64,000 nt of DNA from a virus: IMG/VR virus record IMGVR_UViG_3300024999_001891, positions 62,001 through 126,000 of that record; one strand, 5' to 3'. Below the pieces are notes generated by a model. It ran no database searches. It saw only the letters and a program-made list of their open reading frames with translations, and was not told where the DNA came from. The translations under genes were made by a program, and so were the position numbers. Positions 1 to 8,006 of the stretch are shown here, piece by piece. Numbering within the stretch: position 1 is the stretch's first letter; each line of letters starts with the position of its first letter.

Positions 1-143
1 TTACAGATGAGATGGATAAAGATCCTCTAATGGCTGAAAAAGTTGATTTAATGCTTATAAAAATGTTTTCTGATTCTTTAAGTAGAATTGAATTTGAAGA
101 AAATAATATTGTTATAAAGGAGGATAAAAATGAAGATCAGTAA
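1..143 (+). CDS. C-terminal end of an unknown early protein (partial)
   Basis: An open frame enters from the left edge (first full codon at 3) and stops at 141-143, giving 46 visible residues that are acidic and helical in character and end in KEDKNEDQ. It overlaps the next gene by 14 bases, and the next gene's ribosome site (AAAGGAGG) lies inside it, as expected for translationally coupled phage early genes. No family is recognisable from this fragment. Confidence 0.6.
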   Translation, partial: TDEMDKDPLMAEKVDLMLIKMFSDSLSRIEFEENNIVIKEDKNEDQ

Positions 144-366
144 AGACATGATAACTTTAATAGCTCTTTTGACTCTGGCAGATGATATGGGGTTTGATGA
201 TAATAAAGCAAATGAAATTATAGGAAAAGATAGAATAGATAAAATTGATAATTTGTTTTCTAAAATATTTAATGATTCAAATAGTGAATATGATGAATAT
301 ATATTAAATTTATCATTTAATATGATTAAAGATATTATTGATAAGATTGATACTGATAATAAATAA
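130..366 (+). CDS. hypothetical acidic early protein, 78 aa
   Basis: The ATG at 130 follows a strong AAAGGAGG site (about 116-123). The product is small, rich in Asp, Ile, Asn and Lys, and predicted by eye to be mostly helical, with no Cys/His cluster, signal peptide or membrane segment. It sits between an unknown gene and the RNA ligase in a tight + strand operon. I do not recognise a family, so only its reality as a gene (ribosome site, coupling, codon use like its neighbours) is supported. Confidence 0.6.
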   Translation: MKISKDMITLIALLTLADDMGFDDNKANEIIGKDRIDKIDNLFSKIFNDSNSEYDEYILNLSFNMIKDIIDKIDTDNK

Positions 367-379
367 GGAGAATAATAAA

Positions 380-1279
380 ATGGAACAAAAGAAATATACT
401 GATGTTATACGTCTTGGTCACAAAACAACAGTAGGAGTATTAACAAAAGGCGACAATATAATAATTCAAGAGAAGATTGACGGTTCGAATGCAGGATTCA
501 GAAGAGTTGGCGATAAACTTATCGCTTACTCTCGTAACAATGAATTACACGAAGGATTGACTCTTAATGGGTTTTATCAATTTGTTCAATCTCTAAATCC
601 ACAAATTTTTGTAGAAGGTTATATTTATTTTGGAGAATGGCTTCGTGCAAAACACAAAATAGATTATTCAAAACGAACAGCAGATTTTTATATGTTTGAT
701 TTATACGATGTGGATAATGAATGTTATTGTGATTATACAGATGCTAAATTTGTGGCTGAATTAATTGGATTAACCTTTGTACCCATTTTTTATGAAGGAG
801 AATACATTGATTTTGAACATCTTATGTCTTTTGTAGGTAAATCAGATATTGCAGAACATGGTGAAGGAATTGTAGTTAAAAATACAAATTATCGTAATCA
901 ATATGGTAATCAAATTTATGTTAAATTAGTTACAGAAGAATTTGCAGAAACACAGAAACAAAAACTTCCAAAAGATCCTACTGGATATGGTTTAAATAAA
1001 TTTGTGGCAGAATTTCTAACTCCTGCAAGAGTAGAAAAATTTATGTACAAATTAGTAGATGAACAATTTATTCCTGAAGATTATGGAATTGAACTTATGG
1101 GAACTATCCTAAAAGAACTTGGATCAAGAATATATGATGATCTTCTTAAAGAAGAGTCTGATAATCTTTCAGAAGAAGATTCTGATGAAAAAGATATTAA
1201 AAAGTCTATTGGAAAAGTTTTACCTTTACTTGTTAAATCAATTGTGTTAGAAAATCAAAAGAATTATCAACAAGTATAA
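380..1279 (+). CDS. RNA ligase, Rnl2-like nucleotidyltransferase
   Basis: This is a 299-residue ATP-dependent RNA ligase of the covalent nucleotidyltransferase superfamily, expected to seal RNA nicks through a lysyl-AMP intermediate. Visible motifs are motif I EKIDGSN with nucleophile Lys32, the FGEW region, motif IV EGIVVK and motif V YVKLV. A longer frame opens at 338, but AAGGAG at 365-370 points to the ATG at 380. Phage RNA ligases typically repair tRNAs cut by host anticodon nucleases. No polynucleotide kinase partner is seen in this window, so the substrate is inferred. A C-terminal acidic segment (residues about 255-275) follows the catalytic core. Confidence 0.85.
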   Translation: MEQKKYTDVIRLGHKTTVGVLTKGDNIIIQEKIDGSNAGFRRVGDKLIAYSRNNELHEGLTLNGFYQFVQSLNPQIFVEGYIYFGEWLRAKHKIDYSKRTADFYMFDLYDVDNECYCDYTDAKFVAELIGLTFVPIFYEGEYIDFEHLMSFVGKSDIAEHGEGIVVKNTNYRNQYGNQIYVKLVTEEFAETQKQKLPKDPTGYGLNKFVAEFLTPARVEKFMYKLVDEQFIPEDYGIELMGTILKELGSRIYDDLLKEESDNLSEEDSDEKDIKKSIGKVLPLLVKSIVLENQKNYQQV

Positions 1280-1292
1280 AGTATTGTATAAT
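1264..1292 (+). promoter_or_regulatory. candidate SigA promoter for the ClpP-like gene
   Basis: TTATCA (1264-1269), a 17-base spacer and a perfect TATAAT (1287-1292) lie over the end of the RNA ligase gene and just upstream of the ClpP-like gene. An inverted repeat AGTAT/ATACT (1280-1284 and 1291-1295) overlaps the -10 box and could be an operator or a chance palindrome. The -35 matches the consensus at four of six positions. Confidence 0.5.
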
Positions 1293-1315
1293 ACTAAATT
1301 AAAGGAGGTTAATGA

Positions 1316-1939
1316 ATGGAAGTAGTTAAAAAAGTTAATCATGCGTGTTTTGGTGGAGTTTGTGATTGTGATGATTATGGTGAAATGATGAAAGTTCCAC
1401 CAATAGAAAATGTAGAATATTTATCAGAGTTAAAGCAACGTAAATTATTTATTAATGATGATATAGATGATTATATCGCAATGGAAATCAGTAGACGAAT
1501 TATCAAATGGAACGAAGAGGATAGTGATAAATATGTAAGAAAAGAAATTACAATTTATATTAATACTAACGGTGGATGTTTATATAATTGCATGGGGTTA
1601 ATTTCAGTTATGCTATCTTCAACAACTCCTATTCATACAATTATATTAGCAAAAGCATTTTCAGCAGGATCATTAATCTTCCTTGCAGGTCATAAACGCT
1701 CAATGTATCGCTATACAACATTGTTAATTCATGAAGGTAGCACTTTTGCTTGGGGAGCAATGTCTAAAGTTAAAGAGCAAATTGAGTTTTTCGAAAGAGT
1801 TACTAAAAATCAAGTTAAAGACTTCGTATGTTCTAGAACAAATATTTTACCTAAATTATATGATAAAAATTACAAAACTGAACTGTATCATTCAGCAGAT
1901 GAATGTTTATCTTTTGGTATAACTCACGAAATTATTTAA
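1316..1939 (+). CDS. ClpP-like serine protease subunit with Ser-His-Glu triad
   Basis: This 207-residue protein has the ClpP/crotonase fold signatures: ITIYINTNGG (79-87), the nucleophile region AKAFSAG with Ser116, LIHEG with His139, and the C-terminal SADECLSFGI block. Where ClpP has the third catalytic residue Asp (E. coli D171, in ERDRF), the aligned position here is Glu189 (KTELYH). A Cys-rich N-terminus (C11, C16, C18) precedes the core. ClpP needs a Clp ATPase, and none is in the window, so it may pair with host ClpX/ClpC, act alone, or interfere with host ClpP. It has an AAAGGAGG site at about 1301-1308, its own candidate promoter and a downstream hairpin, so it is probably a single-gene unit. 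Confidence 0.8.
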   Translation: MEVVKKVNHACFGGVCDCDDYGEMMKVPPIENVEYLSELKQRKLFINDDIDDYIAMEISRRIIKWNEEDSDKYVRKEITIYINTNGGCLYNCMGLISVMLSSTTPIHTIILAKAFSAGSLIFLAGHKRSMYRYTTLLIHEGSTFAWGAMSKVKEQIEFFERVTKNQVKDFVCSRTNILPKLYDKNYKTELYHSADECLSFGITHEII

Positions 1940-1946
1940 TTACTAA

Positions 1947-1978
1947 AACTGAACGTAGATTAAATCCTACGTTCAGTT
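1947..1978 (+). terminator. hairpin after the ClpP-like gene
   Basis: Perfect 12-base arms (1947-1958 and 1967-1978, AACTGAACGTAG and its complement) enclose an 8-base loop, starting eight bases after the stop codon. The following TTATTTAAACTTAA is only moderately T-rich, so this is a probable but not textbook intrinsic terminator. Confidence 0.6.
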
Positions 1979-2003
1979 ATTTAAACTTAAAGGAGAAATG
2001 TAT

Positions 2004-2723
2004 TTGGAAATTAAAGTTACTTTGTTAAATAAACAGGAATTGATAGATAATAACGCATTTTCACAAATTGGGGATTTTGCAAGAATTGGAACTGGAAGTA
2101 TGAATGATTCTGAGGTAATTGGAAAACATTGTGTTGAAAGTTCACATGGATCGCCGCAGAGAGTACCTAGATTTATCTTTCAGATAGAAGGTGTGAGTAG
2201 AACGGAAACCCATCAACACGTTCGTCATAATGTAGGAATCGCTCATAATCAACGAAGTCAAAGGTATTGCATAGAAGATGGGTTCGATTATTATAAACCA
2301 AAGGAGTTTAATGGTAAAAAATATTTAATTCTTTTAGAGCAAAAGGATGAAGATACTATGTTGGAATTATCTTATGATGATATGATGCAATTAATTAGGA
2401 AATTTTATATAAAATCAATAGAAGATAATATTTCTCCAGATGAAGCGAGAGAAATATTAGCAAATGCAGTTGGATCTAAAATTAATTCTTATTTTACTTA
2501 TCAAGCTTTAATTCATTTTTGTAATGAACGTTTGTGTTCAAGAGCTAGTAGACAGATTAGAGAAGTTGCTAGACAAATGGTAGAAGAAGTTAAATCAGTT
2601 GATCCTAAAGCATCTGAGTATCTTGTACCTAAGTGCCATTTTAATGCTTTAGGATACTGTCCAGAAGATAAAAGGAAATCCTGTGGACTTAGATCGCTAA
2701 AGGCCGATGTGATACTTGAATGA
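2004..2723 (+). CDS. thyX: flavin-dependent thymidylate synthase ThyX
   Basis: ThyX makes dTMP from dUMP using FAD, NADPH and methylene-tetrahydrofolate. The signature is visible as RHNVGIAHNQRSQRY (Arg74-Tyr88), a one-residue-longer variant of the usual RHRxxSxNExSxRY, preceded by a conserved Gly-Ser-Pro and TETHQHV region. The C-terminal part (FCNERLCSRASRQIREVA, then a Cys-containing tail) resembles ThyX of Gram-positive bacteria. A longer frame opens at ATG 1998, but AGGAG at 1991-1995 is only two bases from it. TTG 2004 has the correct eight-base spacing and is preferred. It fits with the neighbouring nucleotidase and DNA polymerase in supplying and using dTTP. Confidence 0.85.
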   Translation: MEIKVTLLNKQELIDNNAFSQIGDFARIGTGSMNDSEVIGKHCVESSHGSPQRVPRFIFQIEGVSRTETHQHVRHNVGIAHNQRSQRYCIEDGFDYYKPKEFNGKKYLILLEQKDEDTMLELSYDDMMQLIRKFYIKSIEDNISPDEAREILANAVGSKINSYFTYQALIHFCNERLCSRASRQIREVARQMVEEVKSVDPKASEYLVPKCHFNALGYCPEDKRKSCGLRSLKADVILE

Positions 2724-3409
2724 AAATGAAAGATATAACTGGAGAAACATATGGTAAATGGAAAGTTTTATATGAAGATATTCCAAGAAAAAATGGAACT
2801 TACTGGATGTGTCAATGTTCATGTTACAAAAAAACAATTAGATCTGTATGCGGCAGTAGTTTAATATCAGGACGTAGTAACAGTTGTGGCTGTTTTAGGA
2901 AGCATAATATATTTATTGAAATAGGAGACTTTTACTATGTAATTTCGAGTAATAATATAGGATTTTTGATAGATAAAGATGATTATGATAAAGCTTTAAG
3001 GTATAATTGGTATGTAGGTGATCGCGGATATGTTGTGTCAACTGTAAAAAAAAGTAAAGGTAAGGGTAAGTGGAAATTGCATAGGATATTAATGGATTGT
3101 CTAGAAGATGATGTGACAGATAAAGTGGTAGATCATATTAATGGTAATAAATTAAATAATACAAAATATAATTTAAGATTATGTACTCAGGTACAAAATA
3201 ATCGTAATATGCGATTATCTAAAAATAATACAAGTGGAGTTTCTGGAGTTTATCTACTACAGTCTGGAAAATGGTCAGCCCGTATATCGTATAATGGGAA
3301 GAAATTTAGTCTAGGATCATTTTCTACATTTGAAGAAGCTGTAATAGTTCGCAAAGAAGCTGAAAATAAATATTTTGGAGAATTTAGATATGTAGGAAGT
3401 GATAGATAA
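2720..3409 (+). CDS. HNH homing endonuclease with AP2 DNA-binding domain (copy 1)
   Basis: This 229-residue protein has three parts. An N-terminal Cys-rich module (C31, C33, C35, C44, C56, C58) probably binds zinc. The HNH nuclease core has His121 in KLHR, Asp138-His139 in VDHINGN, and the NLRLC segment. A C-terminal AP2-like module (about 173-222) has GVSGVY, KWSARI and FGEFRY. The protein is a free-standing mobile endonuclease. Its ATG overlaps the thyX stop (ATGA) and its stop abuts the next ATG (TAAATG), so it was inserted without breaking coupling. A paralogue with the same architecture begins at 4045. Confidence 0.85.
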   Translation: MKMKDITGETYGKWKVLYEDIPRKNGTYWMCQCSCYKKTIRSVCGSSLISGRSNSCGCFRKHNIFIEIGDFYYVISSNNIGFLIDKDDYDKALRYNWYVGDRGYVVSTVKKSKGKGKWKLHRILMDCLEDDVTDKVVDHINGNKLNNTKYNLRLCTQVQNNRNMRLSKNNTSGVSGVYLLQSGKWSARISYNGKKFSLGSFSTFEEAVIVRKEAENKYFGEFRYVGSDR

Positions 3410-3961
3410 ATGATAAAATTAAACACTTTTTGGGATATGGATAATACAATCACACGTTTTAATGAAAAGTTAGATGAATTATATCCTAAAGTATATGGTA
3501 CTCCTAGACCAGATGACCCTACCGTATATAAAGTATGTGATAACTCTCGCTCAATATTTAAAACTGAAGGGTTTTTCGAGTCACTTATTCCGTTTTATAA
3601 TGCTCTAGCTATTATGGAATATTTACATGATACAGGTCATGTTGTGCATATTATTACTAGTCCAATGGGAATGGGTTCTGTAGCTAAAGAAAAATACGAT
3701 TGGTTAAGTAGATATCTTCCTTGGTTAGATAGAGATAATATTTTTATGACAGGACGCAAAGATTTAGTTGGAGATACAAATTCTATATTAATTGATGACG
3801 CGCCTAAATTTTTATCAACTTGGAAAGGAATCACTATTGGAATTGACGCTCCTTATAATCAAGATACCGTTACTGACTATCGTATTTATGACAATAATTA
3901 CAATTTTCTTTATGGTATATTTCAAAGTTTAGCTTATGGAGACTTGACAAGTGTAAAATAA
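3410..3961 (+). CDS. 5'(3')-deoxyribonucleotidase, HAD family
   Basis: This 183-residue protein has HAD motifs FWDMDNT (nucleophile Asp9, acid/base Asp11), a Ser in ITSPMG (motif II) and ILIDDAPK (motif IV). It matches the NT5C-type pattern that dephosphorylates deoxynucleoside monophosphates. In a phage operon with ThyX and a DNA polymerase it probably tunes dNMP pools or recycles host nucleotides. It starts immediately after the HNH stop codon and is flanked on both sides by homing endonuclease genes. The promoter for the next unit overlaps its last codons. Confidence 0.75.
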   Translation: MIKLNTFWDMDNTITRFNEKLDELYPKVYGTPRPDDPTVYKVCDNSRSIFKTEGFFESLIPFYNALAIMEYLHDTGHVVHIITSPMGMGSVAKEKYDWLSRYLPWLDRDNIFMTGRKDLVGDTNSILIDDAPKFLSTWKGITIGIDAPYNQDTVTDYRIYDNNYNFLYGIFQSLAYGDLTSVK

Positions 3962-3972
3962 TGTGTTATAAT
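3944..3972 (+). promoter_or_regulatory. consensus promoter with extended -10
   Basis: TTGACA (3944-3949), 17-base spacer, TGT then TATAAT (3967-3972). This is a perfect housekeeping promoter with an extended -10 element. It lies inside the 3' end of the nucleotidase gene and drives the second HNH endonuclease and dnaE. Confidence 0.85.
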
Positions 3973-3973
3973 T

Positions 3974-3998
3974 AGGTGTAGGGAAAATCTCTACATCT
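3974..3998 (+). promoter_or_regulatory. inverted repeat at the transcription start (operator or 5' hairpin)
   Basis: Arms 3974-3984 and 3988-3998 (AGGTGTAGGGA with its complement, allowing two G-T pairs) enclose a 3-base loop. The repeat begins two bases after the -10 box and spans the expected start site near 3979. It could be a repressor site or a 5'-end stabilising stem. A similar arrangement follows the promoter at 7918. Confidence 0.5.
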
Positions 3999-4044
3999 AA
4001 TAATAATTGTATAAGTATATAATAATGTGTGGAAGGGGTTTAAA

Positions 4045-4734
4045 TTGGGAAAATTTATTGATTTAACAGGTAAAATTTTTGGTAAACTATTAGTCTTGGA
4101 AAGAGCAGGTTCAAATAAGTCAAAAGGAGCCTTATGGAAATGTAGATGTTCTTGTTTAGATAATACTATTGTTACTGTAAGTTCTAACTCATTGATTAGT
4201 GGAAATACTACGTCCTGTGGGTGCTTTAAGAAAAAGAGGGTATCCGAAACTCATAGGAAATATAACACATATATACTGACTGGAATATATGGAGTAGGAC
4301 GTACAGTTGAGGGTGAAGAGTTTTACTTTGATTTAGAAGATTATGATAGAATAAATAAATATTATTGGAGCATTAATCGTAATGGATACGTATATAATGA
4401 ATTAAATAAAATATTTTTGCATAAATATGTTGTTAATAGTCCTAAAAATATGCAAGTTGATCATATCAATCATAATATTAAAGACTGTAGAAAAGAATTT
4501 TTGAGGATTTGTAGTAATCAACAAAATAATTTTAATAAAGATAAATATAAAAACAATACCAGTGGTTTTAAAGGAGCGTATTTCGATAAGAGATGTGGAA
4601 AATGGTTTGCTTCAATTAAAATAAACTATAAGAACAAATTTTTAGGGTATTCTAATACTCCTGAAGAAGCAAACGAATTACGCAAAAAAGCTGATATAAA
4701 ATATTTCGGAGAATTCAGGTACGTAGAAGTATGA
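4045..4734 (+). CDS. HNH homing endonuclease with AP2 DNA-binding domain (copy 2)
   Basis: This is a paralogue of the protein at 2720: N-terminal FIDLTGKIFGKLLVLE, a Cys module (WKCRCSC ... SCGC), the HNH core with VDHINHN, and a C-terminal AP2-like module ending in YFGEFRYVE. A longer frame opens at GTG 4027, but AAGGGG at 4033-4038 favours TTG 4045, which also aligns with the start of copy 1. Its stop overlaps the dnaE start codon (ATGA), so expression of the polymerase depends on translation through this mobile gene. It lies directly downstream of the 3944 promoter. Confidence 0.82.
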   Translation: MGKFIDLTGKIFGKLLVLERAGSNKSKGALWKCRCSCLDNTIVTVSSNSLISGNTTSCGCFKKKRVSETHRKYNTYILTGIYGVGRTVEGEEFYFDLEDYDRINKYYWSINRNGYVYNELNKIFLHKYVVNSPKNMQVDHINHNIKDCRKEFLRICSNQQNNFNKDKYKNNTSGFKGAYFDKRCGKWFASIKINYKNKFLGYSNTPEEANELRKKADIKYFGEFRYVEV

Positions 4735-7700
4735 ATAATAACTATGTTGCATATCACCTTCACTCATGCGATGGATCTTTATTAGATAGTGCCACCAAAT
4801 TTGGTGCTTATGTAGATAAAGCAAAAGAATTAAAGATGAGATCTATGGCATATTCGGAGCATGGTAATATTTTCCATTGGATTGCTAAGAAACAATTGCT
4901 TGAGAAAAATAATATTAAATATATTCACGCTCAGGAGTTTTATGTTACTGAAACACTTAATGAAAAAATTAGAGATAATTATCATGTGATATTAATAGCT
5001 AAAAATTTAGATGGTGTAAAATATTTGAATAAATTGTCATCTATAGCATTTACCAGATCAGATAATCATTTCTATTATAAACCACGAATATCATTCGAGG
5101 AGCTTATCAATACAAGCAAGGATATCATAGTTTGTACAGCGTGTCTTGGTGGAATACTATGGAAAGGAATTCAAAAAAAATCTCCTATAGTAGAACCGTT
5201 TATAGAGTTCTTGACTAAAAATAAACATAGATGTTTTCTTGAGATTCAGTCGCATTCTTGCCCTGAGCAACACGATTATAATTTATATTTATACGAGTTA
5301 AGCAAACTTCATTCCATCCCTTTGATCGCAGGAGGAGATTTTCATAGCGTTGACGAAGAACATGCACAAGCTAGAAAACTACTTATGATAGCTAAAAATA
5401 TTACTTTTAAGAAGAAAAAAGGTCAAAAAGAAGATATAATTATAGAAGAAGGGTCAGAGGATAACAACGAACCTGAGAATGAAGATATGATAGAATTAGA
5501 CTTCGATCTTACTTTTAAGAGTTATGATGAATTTGTTGAATCATTCAAAGTTCAAAACTGTCTACCTGAAGATGTTTATCTTCAAGCAATAGAGAATACA
5601 AACATTATGTCTAATATGGTAGAAGAATTTAAATTAGATTATTCCCATAAATATCCCAAAATGTATGATACTCAAGAAGAATCTGAACAAAAATTCAAAG
5701 AATTAATAGAAAAAGGTATGAAATGGAGAGGCTTTCACAAATTTCCTAAAGAATTAAGAAAAATATATTACAAAAGAATAAATACTGAATTTAAAGCTTT
5801 TAAGAAAACTGGAACAATAGAATATATGTTATTTCAAGAAGATATTACTACTTGGGCTAGGAATAATGATATTTTAATTGGTTACGGCAGGGGTTCGGTT
5901 ACAGGAAGTTTGATAGCATATACATTAGGTATCACAGAAATGGATAGTGTAAAACATAAATTAATCTTCACACGTTTCATTAATCCTGATAGAGTTTCAC
6001 TTGCAGATATAGATATTGATTTTCCTCCTTCAAGAAGAGATGAAGTTATTGCTTATATTGCAAGTAGACATAATATTAATTTCTCTGAAATAATTACATT
6101 TAACACTGTTCAAATGAAAGGTTCTATTAGAGAAGTTGGCAGAGCATTAAAAATAGATTTCATAATAATAGATGAAATATCTAAAAATATAGAAACAAGA
6201 GAAGAGGAATTTAGAGAAAAATATCCTGAACTATTCAAATATGTAGATCTACTTATAGGTGTAAATGTTAGTGTTGGCTCTCATCCTAGCGGATTTTTGA
6301 CATCACCTATTACTCTAGAAGATAATATAGGTACATTTTATACTAGCGAAAGTAAATATCCTGTTTCACAATGTAATATGAAAGAAGTAGACTCTTTAAA
6401 TTACGTTAAACTTGACTGTCTTGGACTTGACAATATTGAAATTATCAATGAAACTTGTCGTTCAGTGGGAATACCTAGACTTACTCCTGATAATATGGAT
6501 ATTGAAGACGATGCAGTTTGGGATAATATGAAAGAAAGTGGACTTGGTATATTCCAATTCGGCGAAAAATACGCACACGACATTTTAACAAAAGTATTAA
6601 ATGCAATTAATATTATCAGACAAAAAAATCCTAAAGTGAGCAGAATTGATTTAATGTCTATGACAAATGGTGCTATACGTCCTTCTGGAGCATCTTATCG
6701 AGATATGTTATGTGAAGGTAAATTTAAAGATAACGGACATCCTGAACTAAATAATTTCTTGATGGATACCCAAGGTTTTCTAATTTATCAAGAGCAAATC
6801 ATGAAATTTCTTACAGACTTTTGTAATCATACTGAAGCTGAGTCAGATACAGTTAGGCGAGGATTTGCCAAAAAGACGGGGACAGAACAATTTTTACCAA
6901 AAATACAAGAAGGTTTTATTAATACATTTTTAGAAAAATATAAGGTTCCAATAAATGAAGCTACAGAAATGTTACAATCTTTCTTAAAGGTTATTGAAGA
7001 CGCTTCAGATTATGGTTTTAGCTTAAATCATAGTCAACCTTACAGTTATATTGGATATGCTTGTGCTTATCTTAGACATTATTATCCAAAAGAATATCTT
7101 ACAGTAATGTTAAATGTAAATGTAGGAAAAATGGATAAAACTAGTGATATTATGAAATACGCAAATACAAAGCATATAGATATTTTTCCAATCAAATTTC
7201 GTAAATCTAAAGAGATATATTCTTGTAATAATGAAGGCATCTATAAGGGTATAGCTAGTATTAAATATCTTAATAATCAAATAGCTAGAGATTTATTTGA
7301 ATTTGGAAAAAATCAATATGAAGACTTTGTAGATTTATTGATTCGTATCAAAGAAGAAATTAAATGCGATACCAGACAAACTAGTATATTAATAAAATTA
7401 GGATTTTTTAATGAATTTGGAGGAAGTGCAACATTATTAAAAATATATGAATATTTTACTAAAAAATATAAAAAAACTCATATAGATAAAACAAAAATAA
7501 AACGAATTGCAGAAATAAAAGAATATGCTTTAACTTTAGAAAATTTAGAGTTCTCTGTTCGCGAAAGAGTAGAGTTCGAAATGGAATTTCTTGGATATGT
7601 ACAAACAAAATTAAAAGATATTCAAGATAACTATTATGTTGTAACTAATTTAAACTTAAAATACACTCCAATTCTAAAAACTTATTGTTTCACCACAGGA

Positions 7701-7931
7701 CAAGAAGATACCTTTAAAATTTATAAAAATAATTTTAGAGAAGATCCAGTAAATATAGGAAGTATTATAAAAGTTTATAATACTCAAGTGAAAGAAAGGG
7801 TTAAACCAGACGGTCAAGGTGGATGGGTTGGAATAGGAGAACCTGAAACTATTATTACAAGTTATAGCGTAATTCAAGTTGAAGAAGATAAATTAATAGA
7901 TAAAGTAGAAGAAATCCTTGCAATAACGTAA
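4731..7931 (+). CDS. dnaE: DNA polymerase III alpha subunit, DnaE type
   Basis: This 1066-residue C-family replicative polymerase is shorter than a typical bacterial DnaE (about 1100-1160). An N-terminal PHP domain keeps most metal ligands: HLHSCDGS, a YSEHGN motif where many DnaE have TDHGN, AQEFYV and GGDFHS. An acidic low-complexity insert lies at about residues 230-255. The palm has GRGSVTGSL and the catalytic DIDIDF (about residues 425-430). A helix-hairpin and finger region follow, then an OB-fold-like C-terminus. No separate proofreading exonuclease or clamp loader is in the window, so the phage probably borrows host beta clamp. SPbeta also encodes a polymerase of this family. Confidence 0.92.
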   Translation: MNNNYVAYHLHSCDGSLLDSATKFGAYVDKAKELKMRSMAYSEHGNIFHWIAKKQLLEKNNIKYIHAQEFYVTETLNEKIRDNYHVILIAKNLDGVKYLNKLSSIAFTRSDNHFYYKPRISFEELINTSKDIIVCTACLGGILWKGIQKKSPIVEPFIEFLTKNKHRCFLEIQSHSCPEQHDYNLYLYELSKLHSIPLIAGGDFHSVDEEHAQARKLLMIAKNITFKKKKGQKEDIIIEEGSEDNNEPENEDMIELDFDLTFKSYDEFVESFKVQNCLPEDVYLQAIENTNIMSNMVEEFKLDYSHKYPKMYDTQEESEQKFKELIEKGMKWRGFHKFPKELRKIYYKRINTEFKAFKKTGTIEYMLFQEDITTWARNNDILIGYGRGSVTGSLIAYTLGITEMDSVKHKLIFTRFINPDRVSLADIDIDFPPSRRDEVIAYIASRHNINFSEIITFNTVQMKGSIREVGRALKIDFIIIDEISKNIETREEEFREKYPELFKYVDLLIGVNVSVGSHPSGFLTSPITLEDNIGTFYTSESKYPVSQCNMKEVDSLNYVKLDCLGLDNIEIINETCRSVGIPRLTPDNMDIEDDAVWDNMKESGLGIFQFGEKYAHDILTKVLNAINIIRQKNPKVSRIDLMSMTNGAIRPSGASYRDMLCEGKFKDNGHPELNNFLMDTQGFLIYQEQIMKFLTDFCNHTEAESDTVRRGFAKKTGTEQFLPKIQEGFINTFLEKYKVPINEATEMLQSFLKVIEDASDYGFSLNHSQPYSYIGYACAYLRHYYPKEYLTVMLNVNVGKMDKTSDIMKYANTKHIDIFPIKFRKSKEIYSCNNEGIYKGIASIKYLNNQIARDLFEFGKNQYEDFVDLLIRIKEEIKCDTRQTSILIKLGFFNEFGGSATLLKIYEYFTKKYKKTHIDKTKIKRIAEIKEYALTLENLEFSVRERVEFEMEFLGYVQTKLKDIQDNYYVVTNLNLKYTPILKTYCFTTGQEDTFKIYKNNFREDPVNIGSIIKVYNTQVKERVKPDGQGGWVGIGEPETIITSYSVIQVEEDKLIDKVEEILAIT

Positions 7932-7946
7932 AAAACATGTTATAAT
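7918..7946 (+). promoter_or_regulatory. promoter with extended -10 for the alarmone hydrolase unit
   Basis: TTGCAA (7918-7923), 17-base spacer, TGT then TATAAT (7941-7946), overlapping the last codons of dnaE. The spacing and TGTTATAAT core are the same as in the promoter at 3944. Confidence 0.75.
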
Positions 7947-7948
7947 TA

Positions 7949-7976
7949 AGTAGTGGATGATTATTCTTCCACTACT
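7949..7976 (+). promoter_or_regulatory. inverted repeat at the transcription start
   Basis: Nine-base perfect arms, AGTAGTGGA (7949-7957) and TCCACTACT (7968-7976), enclose a 10-base loop. The repeat begins three bases after the -10 box and covers the predicted start near 7953. It parallels the repeat at 3974. Confidence 0.5.
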
Positions 7977-8006
7977 AATATAAAATAATGAAAGGAATTG
8001 ATTAAA

